This document shows positions 56,756 through 64,000 of a DNA stretch of 64,000 nucleotides, piece by piece (the first letter of the stretch is position 1; the number at the start of each line of letters is the position of its first letter). A program made the position numbers and the translations under genes. Below the pieces are notes generated by a model, which was given only the letters and a program-made list of their open reading frames with translations, searched no databases and had not been told where the DNA came from. Origin of the DNA: an uncultured Halomonas sp. (GTDB lineage Bacteria > Pseudomonadota > Gammaproteobacteria > Pseudomonadales > Halomonadaceae); contig NZ_CAMPKE010000007.1 in the NCBI RefSeq assembly GCF_946887195.1, forward strand, positions 1-64,000, read 5' to 3'.

Positions 56756-58381
56756 ATGCCAAGCCCAGCCCTTTTTACCAGCGACCTGGCCCTGGAGCAC
56801 CCTTTGTACCAAAATCTACTGATTCTTTTTTCACTGAATGCGCTACTGCTGGGTCTTTTCCTGCCGATGCAGGGCCATCTCGGTCCGGCTTGGCTCTCAC
56901 TCGAGGCTATCTGGATCATCGCGGCGCTGATACTCGTGCCCGCCACCTGGCGGCGCTGGCTGGCCGCGCTGATGGCCCTGGCGCTAGCGCTGCTGGCGCT
57001 ACTGGCGATTGGCGATGCGCTGGCAAAAGCGAGCCTGGACCGGGCATTCAATCCTCTGCTCGATTTCGGTCTCGCCGATTCAGCTTACCATCTGATGGCA
57101 CAGAACCTCGGTGGGTTCCCCGCCTTGCTGATTACGTTGGCTGCCTTTGCCGCACTCGGGCTGCTGGCCTATCTGAGCTATCAGGTCCTGCGTCGGGTTC
57201 GCGGCCTTGACCTTGCGGCCCGCTGGCGCGCACTCGCCGGGTTCCTGTTGCTGGCGTCGTTGGCTCCCCTGCTGCCCGGCGTGCCGGGTATTCCAGCATG
57301 GACGAGCCGCATCGCCACGCCGGCTATCGAGTTCGCCACCCTGCACTGGCGTCAGATCCATGAAACCCGCATGGCCCTGGCCGATTTTCGGCAACGACTG
57401 GCGAGTGCCGATTCGCTGACGGCACGCCCGTTGCCCGGGCTTGCCGGGCGGGACGTCACCCTGGGGTTCATCGAATCCTATGGCGTCTCGGCGATCTTCG
57501 ATCCCCGCTATGCGCCGCTCATACGCCCGCGCCTGGCGAGCATGCGGAAGCGCCTGCGCGATGCGGGGCTGCATATCGCCACCGGGCGCTTGACGGCACC
57601 GGTGCAGGGCGGTCAGTCCTGGCTGGCGCACGCCACGCTACTCAGCGGCCTGTGGCTACCCAGCCAACGCCATTACGAACTGTTATTGGCGCAGCGCTAC
57701 CCCACGCTGATCGACGATTTTCAGGCCACCGGCCATCATACGCTGGCCGTGATGCCGGCGATCACCGCACCCTGGCCGGCCGGCAAGCGGCTGGGCTACG
57801 ACACCATTCTCGCGGACAAGGATATCGACTACGCTGGCCCGGCGCTGAACTGGGTGACCATGCCCGATCAATTCACCTGGCACTATTTCGAGCGCTTTCG
57901 CCAGCGCTTCGCGGGGCCATTGTTCAGCGAACTGGCATTGATCAGCAGCCATGCGCCGTGGACGCCGATATTGCCGGTCATCGACGACTGGGGCGCGTTG
58001 GGCGATGGCGGCATTTTCATGCGCTGGAAAGGTAGCGGAATAGCGCCGGAGGTGCTCTGGCAGGACGCCGCAAACGTTCGCGAAAACTATGCGCGTGCGG
58101 TGGATTATGCGCTGGCGGTCGTGACTGGCTACGCCGAACGCTATCTGGATGACGGTGCGTTATTGATCGTGCTGGGCGATCATCAACCGGCGCCGCTGGT
58201 GACGGGAGCCGATGCCAGCCGCGACGTGCCGATCCATGTGATCAGCGCCGACCCGGCACTGATCGACGCGTTCATCGACGCCGGTTTCGCGCCGGGCACG
58301 ATACCTCGCGACACACCGGCAACACGGCGCCAAAGCGATTTTCGCCCGCTGCTGCACCAGCTATTCGGTGAACGGCGATGA
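56756..58381 (+). CDS. Membrane-anchored sulfatase/alkaline-phosphatase-fold protein
   Basis: A 541-residue protein. Five transmembrane helices fill residues about 1-180 in the style of LtaS, OpgB and EptA-type enzymes. The extracytoplasmic domain contains FIESYG (metal-ligand Glu), SWLAHATLLSG with the probable Ser/Thr nucleophile region, SHAPWTP, and the metal site LIVLGDHQPAPLV. Such enzymes move phosphoglycerol or phosphoethanolamine groups onto glycans or lipids. It is divergent from opgGH across 135 nt. No strong ribosome binding site precedes ATG 56756. Confidence 0.8.
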   Translation: MPSPALFTSDLALEHPLYQNLLILFSLNALLLGLFLPMQGHLGPAWLSLEAIWIIAALILVPATWRRWLAALMALALALLALLAIGDALAKASLDRAFNPLLDFGLADSAYHLMAQNLGGFPALLITLAAFAALGLLAYLSYQVLRRVRGLDLAARWRALAGFLLLASLAPLLPGVPGIPAWTSRIATPAIEFATLHWRQIHETRMALADFRQRLASADSLTARPLPGLAGRDVTLGFIESYGVSAIFDPRYAPLIRPRLASMRKRLRDAGLHIATGRLTAPVQGGQSWLAHATLLSGLWLPSQRHYELLLAQRYPTLIDDFQATGHHTLAVMPAITAPWPAGKRLGYDTILADKDIDYAGPALNWVTMPDQFTWHYFERFRQRFAGPLFSELALISSHAPWTPILPVIDDWGALGDGGIFMRWKGSGIAPEVLWQDAANVRENYARAVDYALAVVTGYAERYLDDGALLIVLGDHQPAPLVTGADASRDVPIHVISADPALIDAFIDAGFAPGTIPRDTPATRRQSDFRPLLHQLFGERR

Positions 58382-58414
58382 CATGCGTCATGGTGAAAGG
58401 AAGGACATAAAAGA

Positions 58415-58450
58415 GGGAGGCCGAGTTCTAAAGGGAACGTTCGGCCTCCC
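58415..58450 (-). terminator. Terminator of the peptide-transporter operon
   Basis: GGGAGGCCGAGTTC (58415-58428) and its near-complement GAACGTTCGGCCTCCC (58435-58450) form a long stem. On the minus strand it is followed by TCTTTTATG. It lies about 255 nt after the last transporter gene and 34 nt after the convergent sulfatase-fold gene. Confidence 0.7.
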
Positions 58451-58705
58451 AACCAGAAGAGGGTCACTTGGCGCGACAAGAAAAGCGGGCTCCATTGGCA
58501 ATTGAAGGCTTCCTGCCGTGACTGCCTCCCTACCCTTTATGTGGTCGTCCTGACCACGCGCTTCACTGCGCTAGCAACCGTCTCTGGCCACTGCTTGCCG
58601 CTGACTACTACGTTAGTAGACCTATTCCATTAGCGCAAAATTTGTACATAATTTTACACACAAGATGCTCTATCGCTTATTGACGATATTTAAATATCCA
58701 ACGTT
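58451..58705. other. Intergenic stretch downstream of the transporter operon
   Basis: No gene, RNA or repeat could be recognised here. The right half is AT-rich (for example AAATTTGTACATAATTTTAC near 58637-58660). It would form the long 3' part of the transporter mRNA before the terminator. Confidence 0.6.
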
Positions 58706-59686
58706 TCATGTATTCAGCGGGTAATGACAGGTATAGGTGTGCCCCGCGCCTGCGTGGGAAATGCCGGGCGCCACCTGGCGGCAATGCTCGCGCGCATAGG
58801 GGCAGCGGGTATGGAATTCACAGCCCTGGGGGCGGTTCATCAGGCTCGGCACCTCGCCCTCGATCTCGATGCGCTCGAGCTGCGCGTCGGGGTCGGGCTG
58901 CGGATTGGCCGATAGCAGGGCTTCGGTATAGGGATGGCGCGGGCGGTGGAATATCTCCTCGGTCGGCCCCTGCTCCACGAAGCGGCCCAGGTACATGATC
59001 GCCATGCGATCGGTGATGTGGCGCACCACATTCAAGTTGTGGGTGATCACCAGCATGGCGATCCCCAACTCCTCCTGCAGGCGCGCCAGCAGATTGAGCA
59101 CTTCGCCCTGGACCGAGACATCCAGGCCAGCGGTCGGCTCATCGGCGATGATCACCTGGGGATCCAGCGCCAGTGCCCGCGCCACGCCGACGCGGCGGGC
59201 CTGACCGCCCGATAACTGATGCGGAAAGCGCGGGGCGAACTCCTCGCCGAGCCCGACCATCTCCAGCAACCGCTTGGCCTCGGCATGCCGATTGCGGCCC
59301 TTGATGCCGTGAATGCGCAGTGGCTCGGTGATCAGCGAGCGCACCGTCAAGCGCGGCGACAACGAGCCCACCGGGTCCTGGAACATCATCGTCATGTCGC
59401 GGCGATATTTCTTGTAGTCGCGCTGTGATTGGCCGGTCAGTTCTTCGCCCGCGAAGCGAATCGATCCGGCATGCGGCGGTGTCAGGCCCATCACCGTACG
59501 CGCGATGGTCGATTTCCCCGAGCCGCTCTCGCCGACCAGGCCCAGCGTTTCGCCGCGCCGCACATGAAAGGAGACATCGCAGACCGCATCGATGAACGGG
59601 TCGGACGTGTGGGTCAGCAAGGCCCGCACCAGTCCCAGGCTGCGAAAGCGTACGCGCAGCGCCTGAACGTCCAGCAGTGCACTCAT
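58706..59686 (-). CDS. Peptide-type ABC transporter ATP-binding protein, OppF/DppF type
   Basis: A 326-residue ATPase. Walker A is GESGSGKST, the signature LSGGQARRVGVARA, Walker B VIIADEP, and the oligopeptide-ABC C-terminal region has a CEFHTRCPYAREHC cysteine motif, which in this family can hold an iron-sulfur cluster. The ATG at 59686 overlaps the OppD-type stop as ATGA; the frame upstream of it only overlaps the preceding gene. It is the last gene of the operon. Confidence 0.93.
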   Translation of the reverse strand: MSALLDVQALRVRFRSLGLVRALLTHTSDPFIDAVCDVSFHVRRGETLGLVGESGSGKSTIARTVMGLTPPHAGSIRFAGEELTGQSQRDYKKYRRDMTMMFQDPVGSLSPRLTVRSLITEPLRIHGIKGRNRHAEAKRLLEMVGLGEEFAPRFPHQLSGGQARRVGVARALALDPQVIIADEPTAGLDVSVQGEVLNLLARLQEELGIAMLVITHNLNVVRHITDRMAIMYLGRFVEQGPTEEIFHRPRHPYTEALLSANPQPDPDAQLERIEIEGEVPSLMNRPQGCEFHTRCPYAREHCRQVAPGISHAGAGHTYTCHYPLNT

Positions 59687-60723
59687 GAAGGCTTCTCCTG
59701 CGTCTCGTCGAGCAGATGACAACTCGCCGTATGGCCCGTGGCGACCGGGTAGTGCGGCGGGCGCTCGCGGTGGCAGCGCTCGAACACATAGGGGCAGCGA
59801 TCCTTGAAAATGCAGCCCCGTGGCACGTCGACGAGATCCGGCAGGCTGCCCGGGATCGTCGGCAAGTGCCGCGTCTTCTCGCGGATGCGGCCCGGATCGC
59901 ACTCCAGCAACGCCTGGGTATAGGGGTGACCCGGTCGCTTGAAGATATCGCGAACGCTGCCACGCTCGACCACCTCGCCGGCGTACATCACCACCACGTC
60001 GTCGCACAGCTCCGCCACCGTGCCCAGGTGGTGGGAGACGAACAGAATCGAGCAGCCCAGTTCGGCTTGCAGATTCTTCAGCAGCCCGACGATCTGCACT
60101 TCCATGGTGGCATCCAGCGCCGTGGTCGGTTCGTCCGCCAGCAATAGCGCCGGCTCGACCAAAAGCGCCATGGCGATGCAGATGCGCTGACGCATGCCGC
60201 CGGAGAACTGGTGCGGAAAGTCGCGCAGCCGACTCTCGGCATCGGGTATGCCTACCCGGACGAGCGCCTCGGCCGCGCGGCGGCGCTTCTCGGCTTTCGA
60301 TACCTTGTCGCGATACTGAATATCGATCATGTGCTGGCCGACCGACAGCACGCGGTTCAGCGAGGTCATCGGATCCTGGAAGATCATCGACAGGCGCCGG
60401 CCGCGAATGTCGCGCATCTGCCGGGGCGTCAGGGCGAGCAGGTCCTGACCTTCCAGGCAGATATTGCCTGCGGTGATTGTCGCGTTCTCGGCCAGCAAGC
60501 GGATGATCGCGAAAGCCAGCGTCGACTTGCCGCAGCCGCTCTCGCCGACCACGCCGACGATGCGCCCCCTGGGCACGCTGATCGAGACATCGCGCAGCGC
60601 ATGGACCCGCCCGCGCGGGCTGGCGAAATCCAGCGACAGCCCGCGCACGTCGAGCAGGGCGTCGTCGGCCGGTGGCATGCTGGGTTGTGCCGTCGAGGGC
60701 TGCGTCATCGAGGCCTGCGTCAT
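59683..60723 (-). CDS. Peptide-type ABC transporter ATP-binding protein, OppD/DppD type
   Basis: A 346-residue ATPase. Walker A is GESGCGKST, the signature FSGGMRQRICIAMAL, Walker B LLLADEPTTALD, and the C-terminal cysteine motif is CIFKDRCPYVFERC. A Thr/Ser/Gln/Met-rich N-terminal stretch (MTQASMTQPSTAQPSMPP) precedes the domain and is unusual. The ATG at 60723 overlaps the permease stop as ATGA. Confidence 0.93.
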   Translation of the reverse strand: MTQASMTQPSTAQPSMPPADDALLDVRGLSLDFASPRGRVHALRDVSISVPRGRIVGVVGESGCGKSTLAFAIIRLLAENATITAGNICLEGQDLLALTPRQMRDIRGRRLSMIFQDPMTSLNRVLSVGQHMIDIQYRDKVSKAEKRRRAAEALVRVGIPDAESRLRDFPHQFSGGMRQRICIAMALLVEPALLLADEPTTALDATMEVQIVGLLKNLQAELGCSILFVSHHLGTVAELCDDVVVMYAGEVVERGSVRDIFKRPGHPYTQALLECDPGRIREKTRHLPTIPGSLPDLVDVPRGCIFKDRCPYVFERCHRERPPHYPVATGHTASCHLLDETQEKPS

Positions 60724-61622
60724 AGCTCTCGTCTCAGTTTGGGGTCGAAGATGTCGCGCAATGCCTCGCCCAGAAAGGTGAAGCCCAGCGTGGTCAGGAT
60801 GATCGGCACACCCCCGGCGATGACCGGCCATGGCGAGTTGTTGATGTAGTTGTAGCCGTCGTTGAGCAGCGTTCCCCAGGAGGGCGTCGGCGGGCGCACG
60901 CCCATGCCGAGAAAGCTCAACCCGGCTTCCAGCGCGATGATCAGCGGCACGTCCATGCTGGCGAGAATCAACAGCGGGCCGATTACGTTCGGCAGGATAT
61001 GCACGCCGAGAATACGCCCGGTGCCCGCCCCCATCGCCCGCTCGGCGAGAATGTATTCATTGTTGCCGAGCGCTTGAGTCTGAGTGCGCACGACGCGGGC
61101 ATACACGGGAATCGTGGTGATCACCACGACCAGGATCACCGTGGCGAGGCTTGGCCCCAGCAGGGTAATCACCGCCAGCGCGAAGATGATCACCGGGAAC
61201 GCGCGCACCGCATCGAGCATCAGCAGCAGGCCGTTGTCGAGCCAGCGCGGGCCGAAGCCTGCAACCAGGCCGAGTATCAGCCCGAGCGACAACGCCGCCG
61301 CCAGCGAGGAGAGCGCGACCATCAGCGCGACCTGGCCGCCCATGATCACGCGGGAGAGCACGTCGCGCCCGAGCTGATCGGTGCCCATCCAGTGCGCCCA
61401 GGATGGCGGCGCCAAGCGCGGCCCGACCATCACCTGGGTCGCGTCATACGGCACGATGACATCCGCGAAGATGGCGCTGAATACCATCAACAACACCAGA
61501 AACAGCCCGAACAGGCCCAGTGGATTGCGTCGCAACTGCTGCCAGTGCTGGGCGAAGGCCCCCGCATCGCTCGCCCGCGCGGTCTTCTTCTTGGCCGTAT
61601 CGGCGTGGGTCGTTTCGGACAT
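60720..61622 (-). CDS. Peptide-type ABC transporter permease, OppC/DppC type
   Basis: A 300-residue inner-membrane protein with six helices. The N-terminal RRNPLGLFGLFLVLLMVFSAIFAD segment and GTDQLGRDVLSRVIMGGQVAL are family hallmarks, and the ATPase-docking loop is NEYILAERAMGAGTGRILGVHILPN. It overlaps the OppB-type gene by one base (TAATG). Confidence 0.94.
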   Translation of the reverse strand: MSETTHADTAKKKTARASDAGAFAQHWQQLRRNPLGLFGLFLVLLMVFSAIFADVIVPYDATQVMVGPRLAPPSWAHWMGTDQLGRDVLSRVIMGGQVALMVALSSLAAALSLGLILGLVAGFGPRWLDNGLLLMLDAVRAFPVIIFALAVITLLGPSLATVILVVVITTIPVYARVVRTQTQALGNNEYILAERAMGAGTGRILGVHILPNVIGPLLILASMDVPLIIALEAGLSFLGMGVRPPTPSWGTLLNDGYNYINNSPWPVIAGGVPIILTTLGFTFLGEALRDIFDPKLRREL

Positions 61623-62563
61623 TACAGCCCCTCCCTGACCCGCGGATCCAACAAGGCGTTGACCACGTCGGCGATGGTCGTGGAAATCACGAACAGCGCG
61701 GTGGTCACCAGCACCGTACCCATCACGATCGGATAATTGCGGGTATCCACGGCATGCACGATCAGCGCGCCGAGGCCAGGCCGGGCGAAGACCACCTCGG
61801 CGAACACCGCGGCGGACAGCAAATGCGCCATGCCCACCCCGAGCACCGTCACCGTGGGCAGAATGGCCAGGGTCAGCGCGTAGCGAAAGACGATGCGCCG
61901 CTCCGGCAGACCGAAGGCGCGCGCCATGCGAATGTGCGTCTCGCCCAGCACCTCGAGCATCGAAGCGCGCACGATGCGAGAGATATAGCCGACCCAGCCG
62001 ATGCCGACGGCGAAGGCCGGCAAAATCAGGTGGCTGAGCGTATCCCCAAAACTGCCGTCACCGACGCCGATCGCCGGCAACCAGCCGAGCTCCACGGCGA
62101 AAATCAGCAGTGCGTAGATCGCCATGACGAACGAGGGAATCGCAATCGTGCTGACCGAGATCACCCCGACGATCTTGTCGATCAGCGAGTTACGCCGAAT
62201 CGCCGAGTAGCATCCCAGCGGAATGCCGACCAGCGCCGCCCACACGATCGCGCTCAAGATCAGCGTGATCGTATAGGGCATCTGACCCAACACGATCTGA
62301 CTGACCGGCCGCTGGGTGAAGACATCGGTGCCCATGTCGCCGCGCGCCACATCGACGAAGAAGTTGACGATCTGCAGTGGCAGCGGATCGTCGAGCCCCA
62401 TCTTTTCATGGATTTCCGCGATCTGTTCCGGCGTGGCGCGTGGCCCGAGCACCACCGCTGCCGGATCGCCAGGCACGGCATGAATCATCACGAACAATAG
62501 CGTCACGGCAAGTACCACGATCGCCACGGCAAGCAGCAGACGCTTGGCAAGATAAAACCACAT
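61622..62563 (-). CDS. Peptide-type ABC transporter permease, OppB/DppB type
   Basis: A 313-residue inner-membrane protein with six helices. It starts MWFYLAKRLLLAVAIVVLAVTLLFVMIHAVPGDPA, the standard OppB opening. The loop VLGETHIRMARAFGLPERRIVFRYAL is the ATPase contact, and PGLGALIVHAVDTRNYPIVMGTVL is conserved near the C-terminus. It lies 58 nt after the binding-protein gene. Confidence 0.94.
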   Translation of the reverse strand: MWFYLAKRLLLAVAIVVLAVTLLFVMIHAVPGDPAAVVLGPRATPEQIAEIHEKMGLDDPLPLQIVNFFVDVARGDMGTDVFTQRPVSQIVLGQMPYTITLILSAIVWAALVGIPLGCYSAIRRNSLIDKIVGVISVSTIAIPSFVMAIYALLIFAVELGWLPAIGVGDGSFGDTLSHLILPAFAVGIGWVGYISRIVRASMLEVLGETHIRMARAFGLPERRIVFRYALTLAILPTVTVLGVGMAHLLSAAVFAEVVFARPGLGALIVHAVDTRNYPIVMGTVLVTTALFVISTTIADVVNALLDPRVREGL

Positions 62564-62621
62564 GAGCTAAAAACCTGGATGCCGGCCAGGCCCGAGTGGC
62601 CTGGCCTTGAGGATTCCCGCG

Positions 62622-63998
62622 CTAGGCGGCGTCGAAGAAGCGATAGAGCGGGCGCCCATCCGGTCGGGTCGCCGCGCCCATCACCGATTCGCGGTAGATG
62701 TAGGGCGCGCCCTCATGAGTCAGGAAACGATAGGCACCCGAGTTCTCCATGATGTCCTGCATCTCGTGATACATCGCCGCGCGCTTGCCTTCGTCGGTGA
62801 TCGTTACCGCCTTTTCATTGAGCTCATCGAAGCGCTCGCTGCAAAAGCGCTCCCAGTTCCACTCCCCAACCTGATCGCAGGTGAAGAAATAGGTGGCGTA
62901 ATAGGGGTCGGGAACCATGGAGAAGCGCTGGATGATCAGTTGCATGTCCTTCCAGCGCTCGCCCTCGGATTCCATGCCGATGGTCCAGAACGAGCCGGGA
63001 TCCTGTACGTCGATTTCGAGCATGATGCCGACCTGGGCGAGTTGCGCCTGGAGCATCTCGGCCATGGTCGTGAACTTGGATTCGTTGAGCACGTCGATAC
63101 GCAGCGTCAGCCCTTCGGCACCGGCCTCCGCCAGGTATTGCCGGGCCTTTTCCAGGTCCCCCTCGGGCGGCACCAGCGCCCGGTCGCGATGCCCGACCAG
63201 CCCCGGCGCAATCATTCCGGTTGCCACCTCGGCCTGGCCGAAGTAACCCACCTCGAGCAATTGCGGCACGTTGATAGCCCACTGTATCGCGCGGCGCACA
63301 TTGATATCCTGAAGCTTGGGGTGGTCGGTATTCATGCCGACATAGACGTAGTAGAGCGATGGCCGCTCCTCGAGCGCGGTGTCCGGCAACGGCTCGGCCT
63401 TGAGCTGACTCAGCGAGGAAAGGCTGACGTGGGTGAAATCGATATCGCCCGCGCGGTAAGCGGTTTCCGCCGTCTTCGGGTCGCCGATCGGGCGAATGTG
63501 TATCTCATCGAAGCCCGGCTTCGGCCCAGTCCACTCGGGATTGCGAGTCAGGACCACCATTTGGTTGGGCCGCCAATCGGATAGTACATAGGGGCCTGAG
63601 AAGCACGGCGGCTTCATGCCGAAATCGCCGCCATCCTCGGTGACCTCCATCACCGCCTTCTTCGAGACGATATGGCCGGCGCCGTAAGGCAGCGTGATGT
63701 TCCATAGCGGCACGAAGGGACTCTTGAGCACGATGACGCCGGTGTAATCGTCCTCGACCTCGACATGATCTAGCGGCCCCCAGTCACCCGCGATCGGAGA
63801 ATGGTGCTTGATGATTCGCTCGAACGAGAACTTGGCATCCTCCGCCGTCATCTCACCGTAGCCATCGGTGAACATGATGCCCTTCTTGAGCCGAAAGCGG
63901 ATGTGCGTGGGGTCGATCTGCTCCACCGACTCCGCCGCCTGCAGTTGCGTTCCCCACTGCGTGCCCGGCTGGTAATGCAGGAGTTTGGAGTAGATGCA
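62622..63998 (-). CDS. Peptide-type ABC transporter substrate-binding protein (family 5), 5' end outside window
   Basis: About 458 C-terminal residues are visible; the reading frame runs off the right edge at 63998 with no stop (the last codons read SKLLHYQPGTQWGTQLQAAES before VEQIDPTHIRFRLKKG). The family 5 binding-protein pattern is clear: GIMFTDGYGEMTAEDAKFSFERI, VLKSPFVPLW and GTGPYVLSDW-like FSGPYVLSDWRPNQ. The protein belongs to the OppA/DppA/NikA group; the ligand is unknown. It is the upstream gene of the operon. Confidence 0.93.
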   Translation of the reverse strand, partial: CIYSKLLHYQPGTQWGTQLQAAESVEQIDPTHIRFRLKKGIMFTDGYGEMTAEDAKFSFERIIKHHSPIAGDWGPLDHVEVEDDYTGVIVLKSPFVPLWNITLPYGAGHIVSKKAVMEVTEDGGDFGMKPPCFSGPYVLSDWRPNQMVVLTRNPEWTGPKPGFDEIHIRPIGDPKTAETAYRAGDIDFTHVSLSSLSQLKAEPLPDTALEERPSLYYVYVGMNTDHPKLQDINVRRAIQWAINVPQLLEVGYFGQAEVATGMIAPGLVGHRDRALVPPEGDLEKARQYLAEAGAEGLTLRIDVLNESKFTTMAEMLQAQLAQVGIMLEIDVQDPGSFWTIGMESEGERWKDMQLIIQRFSMVPDPYYATYFFTCDQVGEWNWERFCSERFDELNEKAVTITDEGKRAAMYHEMQDIMENSGAYRFLTHEGAPYIYRESVMGAATRPDGRPLYRFFDAA

Positions 63999-64000
63999 AT

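Overview
The window is GC-rich, densely coded chromosomal DNA from an aerobic, heterotrophic gammaproteobacterium. A member of the Halomonadaceae (Halomonas, Salinicola, Chromohalobacter or Kushneria-like) is the best guess. The grounds are a cytochrome bo3 operon, a gap/edd/glk Entner-Doudoroff block with a HexR-type operator, osmoregulated periplasmic glucan genes, an LpxR-type lipid A deacylase and an AcrAB/TtgABC-type RND pump. The genus is an inference. No rRNA, tRNA, insertion sequence, phage or CRISPR array was seen.

Layout. 1-800: the tail of a protein with a glycine-rich membrane segment, an overlapping small membrane protein, and a degenerate second copy of the tail; this looks like a toxin/immunity remnant. 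802-4227 (minus): a NitT/TauT-type ABC transporter cotranscribed with a small cysteine-containing periplasmic protein and a c-type cytochrome. 4461-8623: a VOC protein, a small membrane protein, an LpxL-like acyltransferase, a PQQ-type beta-propeller dehydrogenase and a DMT exporter. 8754-10922: a TPP riboswitch and thiC with a terminator. 11037-12843: a class V aminotransferase and a Yip1 protein. 12891-17670 (minus): cyoABCDE. 18067-20802: a PmtA-like methyltransferase, a CsbD protein, a TerB-J protein paired with a membrane J-like protein, and an UPF0060 protein.

20832-23895 (minus): lacI, then thuA and a Gfo/Idh/MocA oxidoreductase behind two LacI-type operators. 23990-27468: a large MscS-family channel and lpxR. 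27544-32804: an RND pump operon divergent from its TetR repressor with a TtgR-like operator between them. 32825-40379: a Kef-type antiporter, a FemX/GNAT-like protein, an aldehyde dehydrogenase, a secreted dienelactone hydrolase, a PAS-GGDEF diguanylate cyclase and a small PRC-barrel-like protein. 40535-49246: gap on minus, with a structured 3' region, divergent from edd-glk-mutarotase-AKR-pgi-fructokinase. 49259-52713 (minus): a UbiA prenyltransferase, a carboxylesterase and an SLC13/TrkA-C permease. 52816-58381: opgGH, with a repeat-containing OpgG, divergent from a membrane sulfatase-fold protein. 58706-64000 (minus): a dipeptide/oligopeptide-type ABC transporter whose binding-protein gene runs off the right edge.

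How the genes fit together. The sugar block can phosphorylate glucose and fructose, interconvert the hexose phosphates and dehydrate 6-phosphogluconate; zwf, pgl, eda and hexR must lie elsewhere. Several units concern the envelope and osmotic stress: opgGH, the sulfatase-like enzyme, MscS, LpxR, the LpxL-like protein and the Kef antiporter. No single large undescribed system is evident. The best leads are the toxin-tail remnant, the transporter/cytochrome operon, the structured RNA next to gap, the split DjlA-like J-protein pair and the sulfatase-fold enzyme opposite opgGH.
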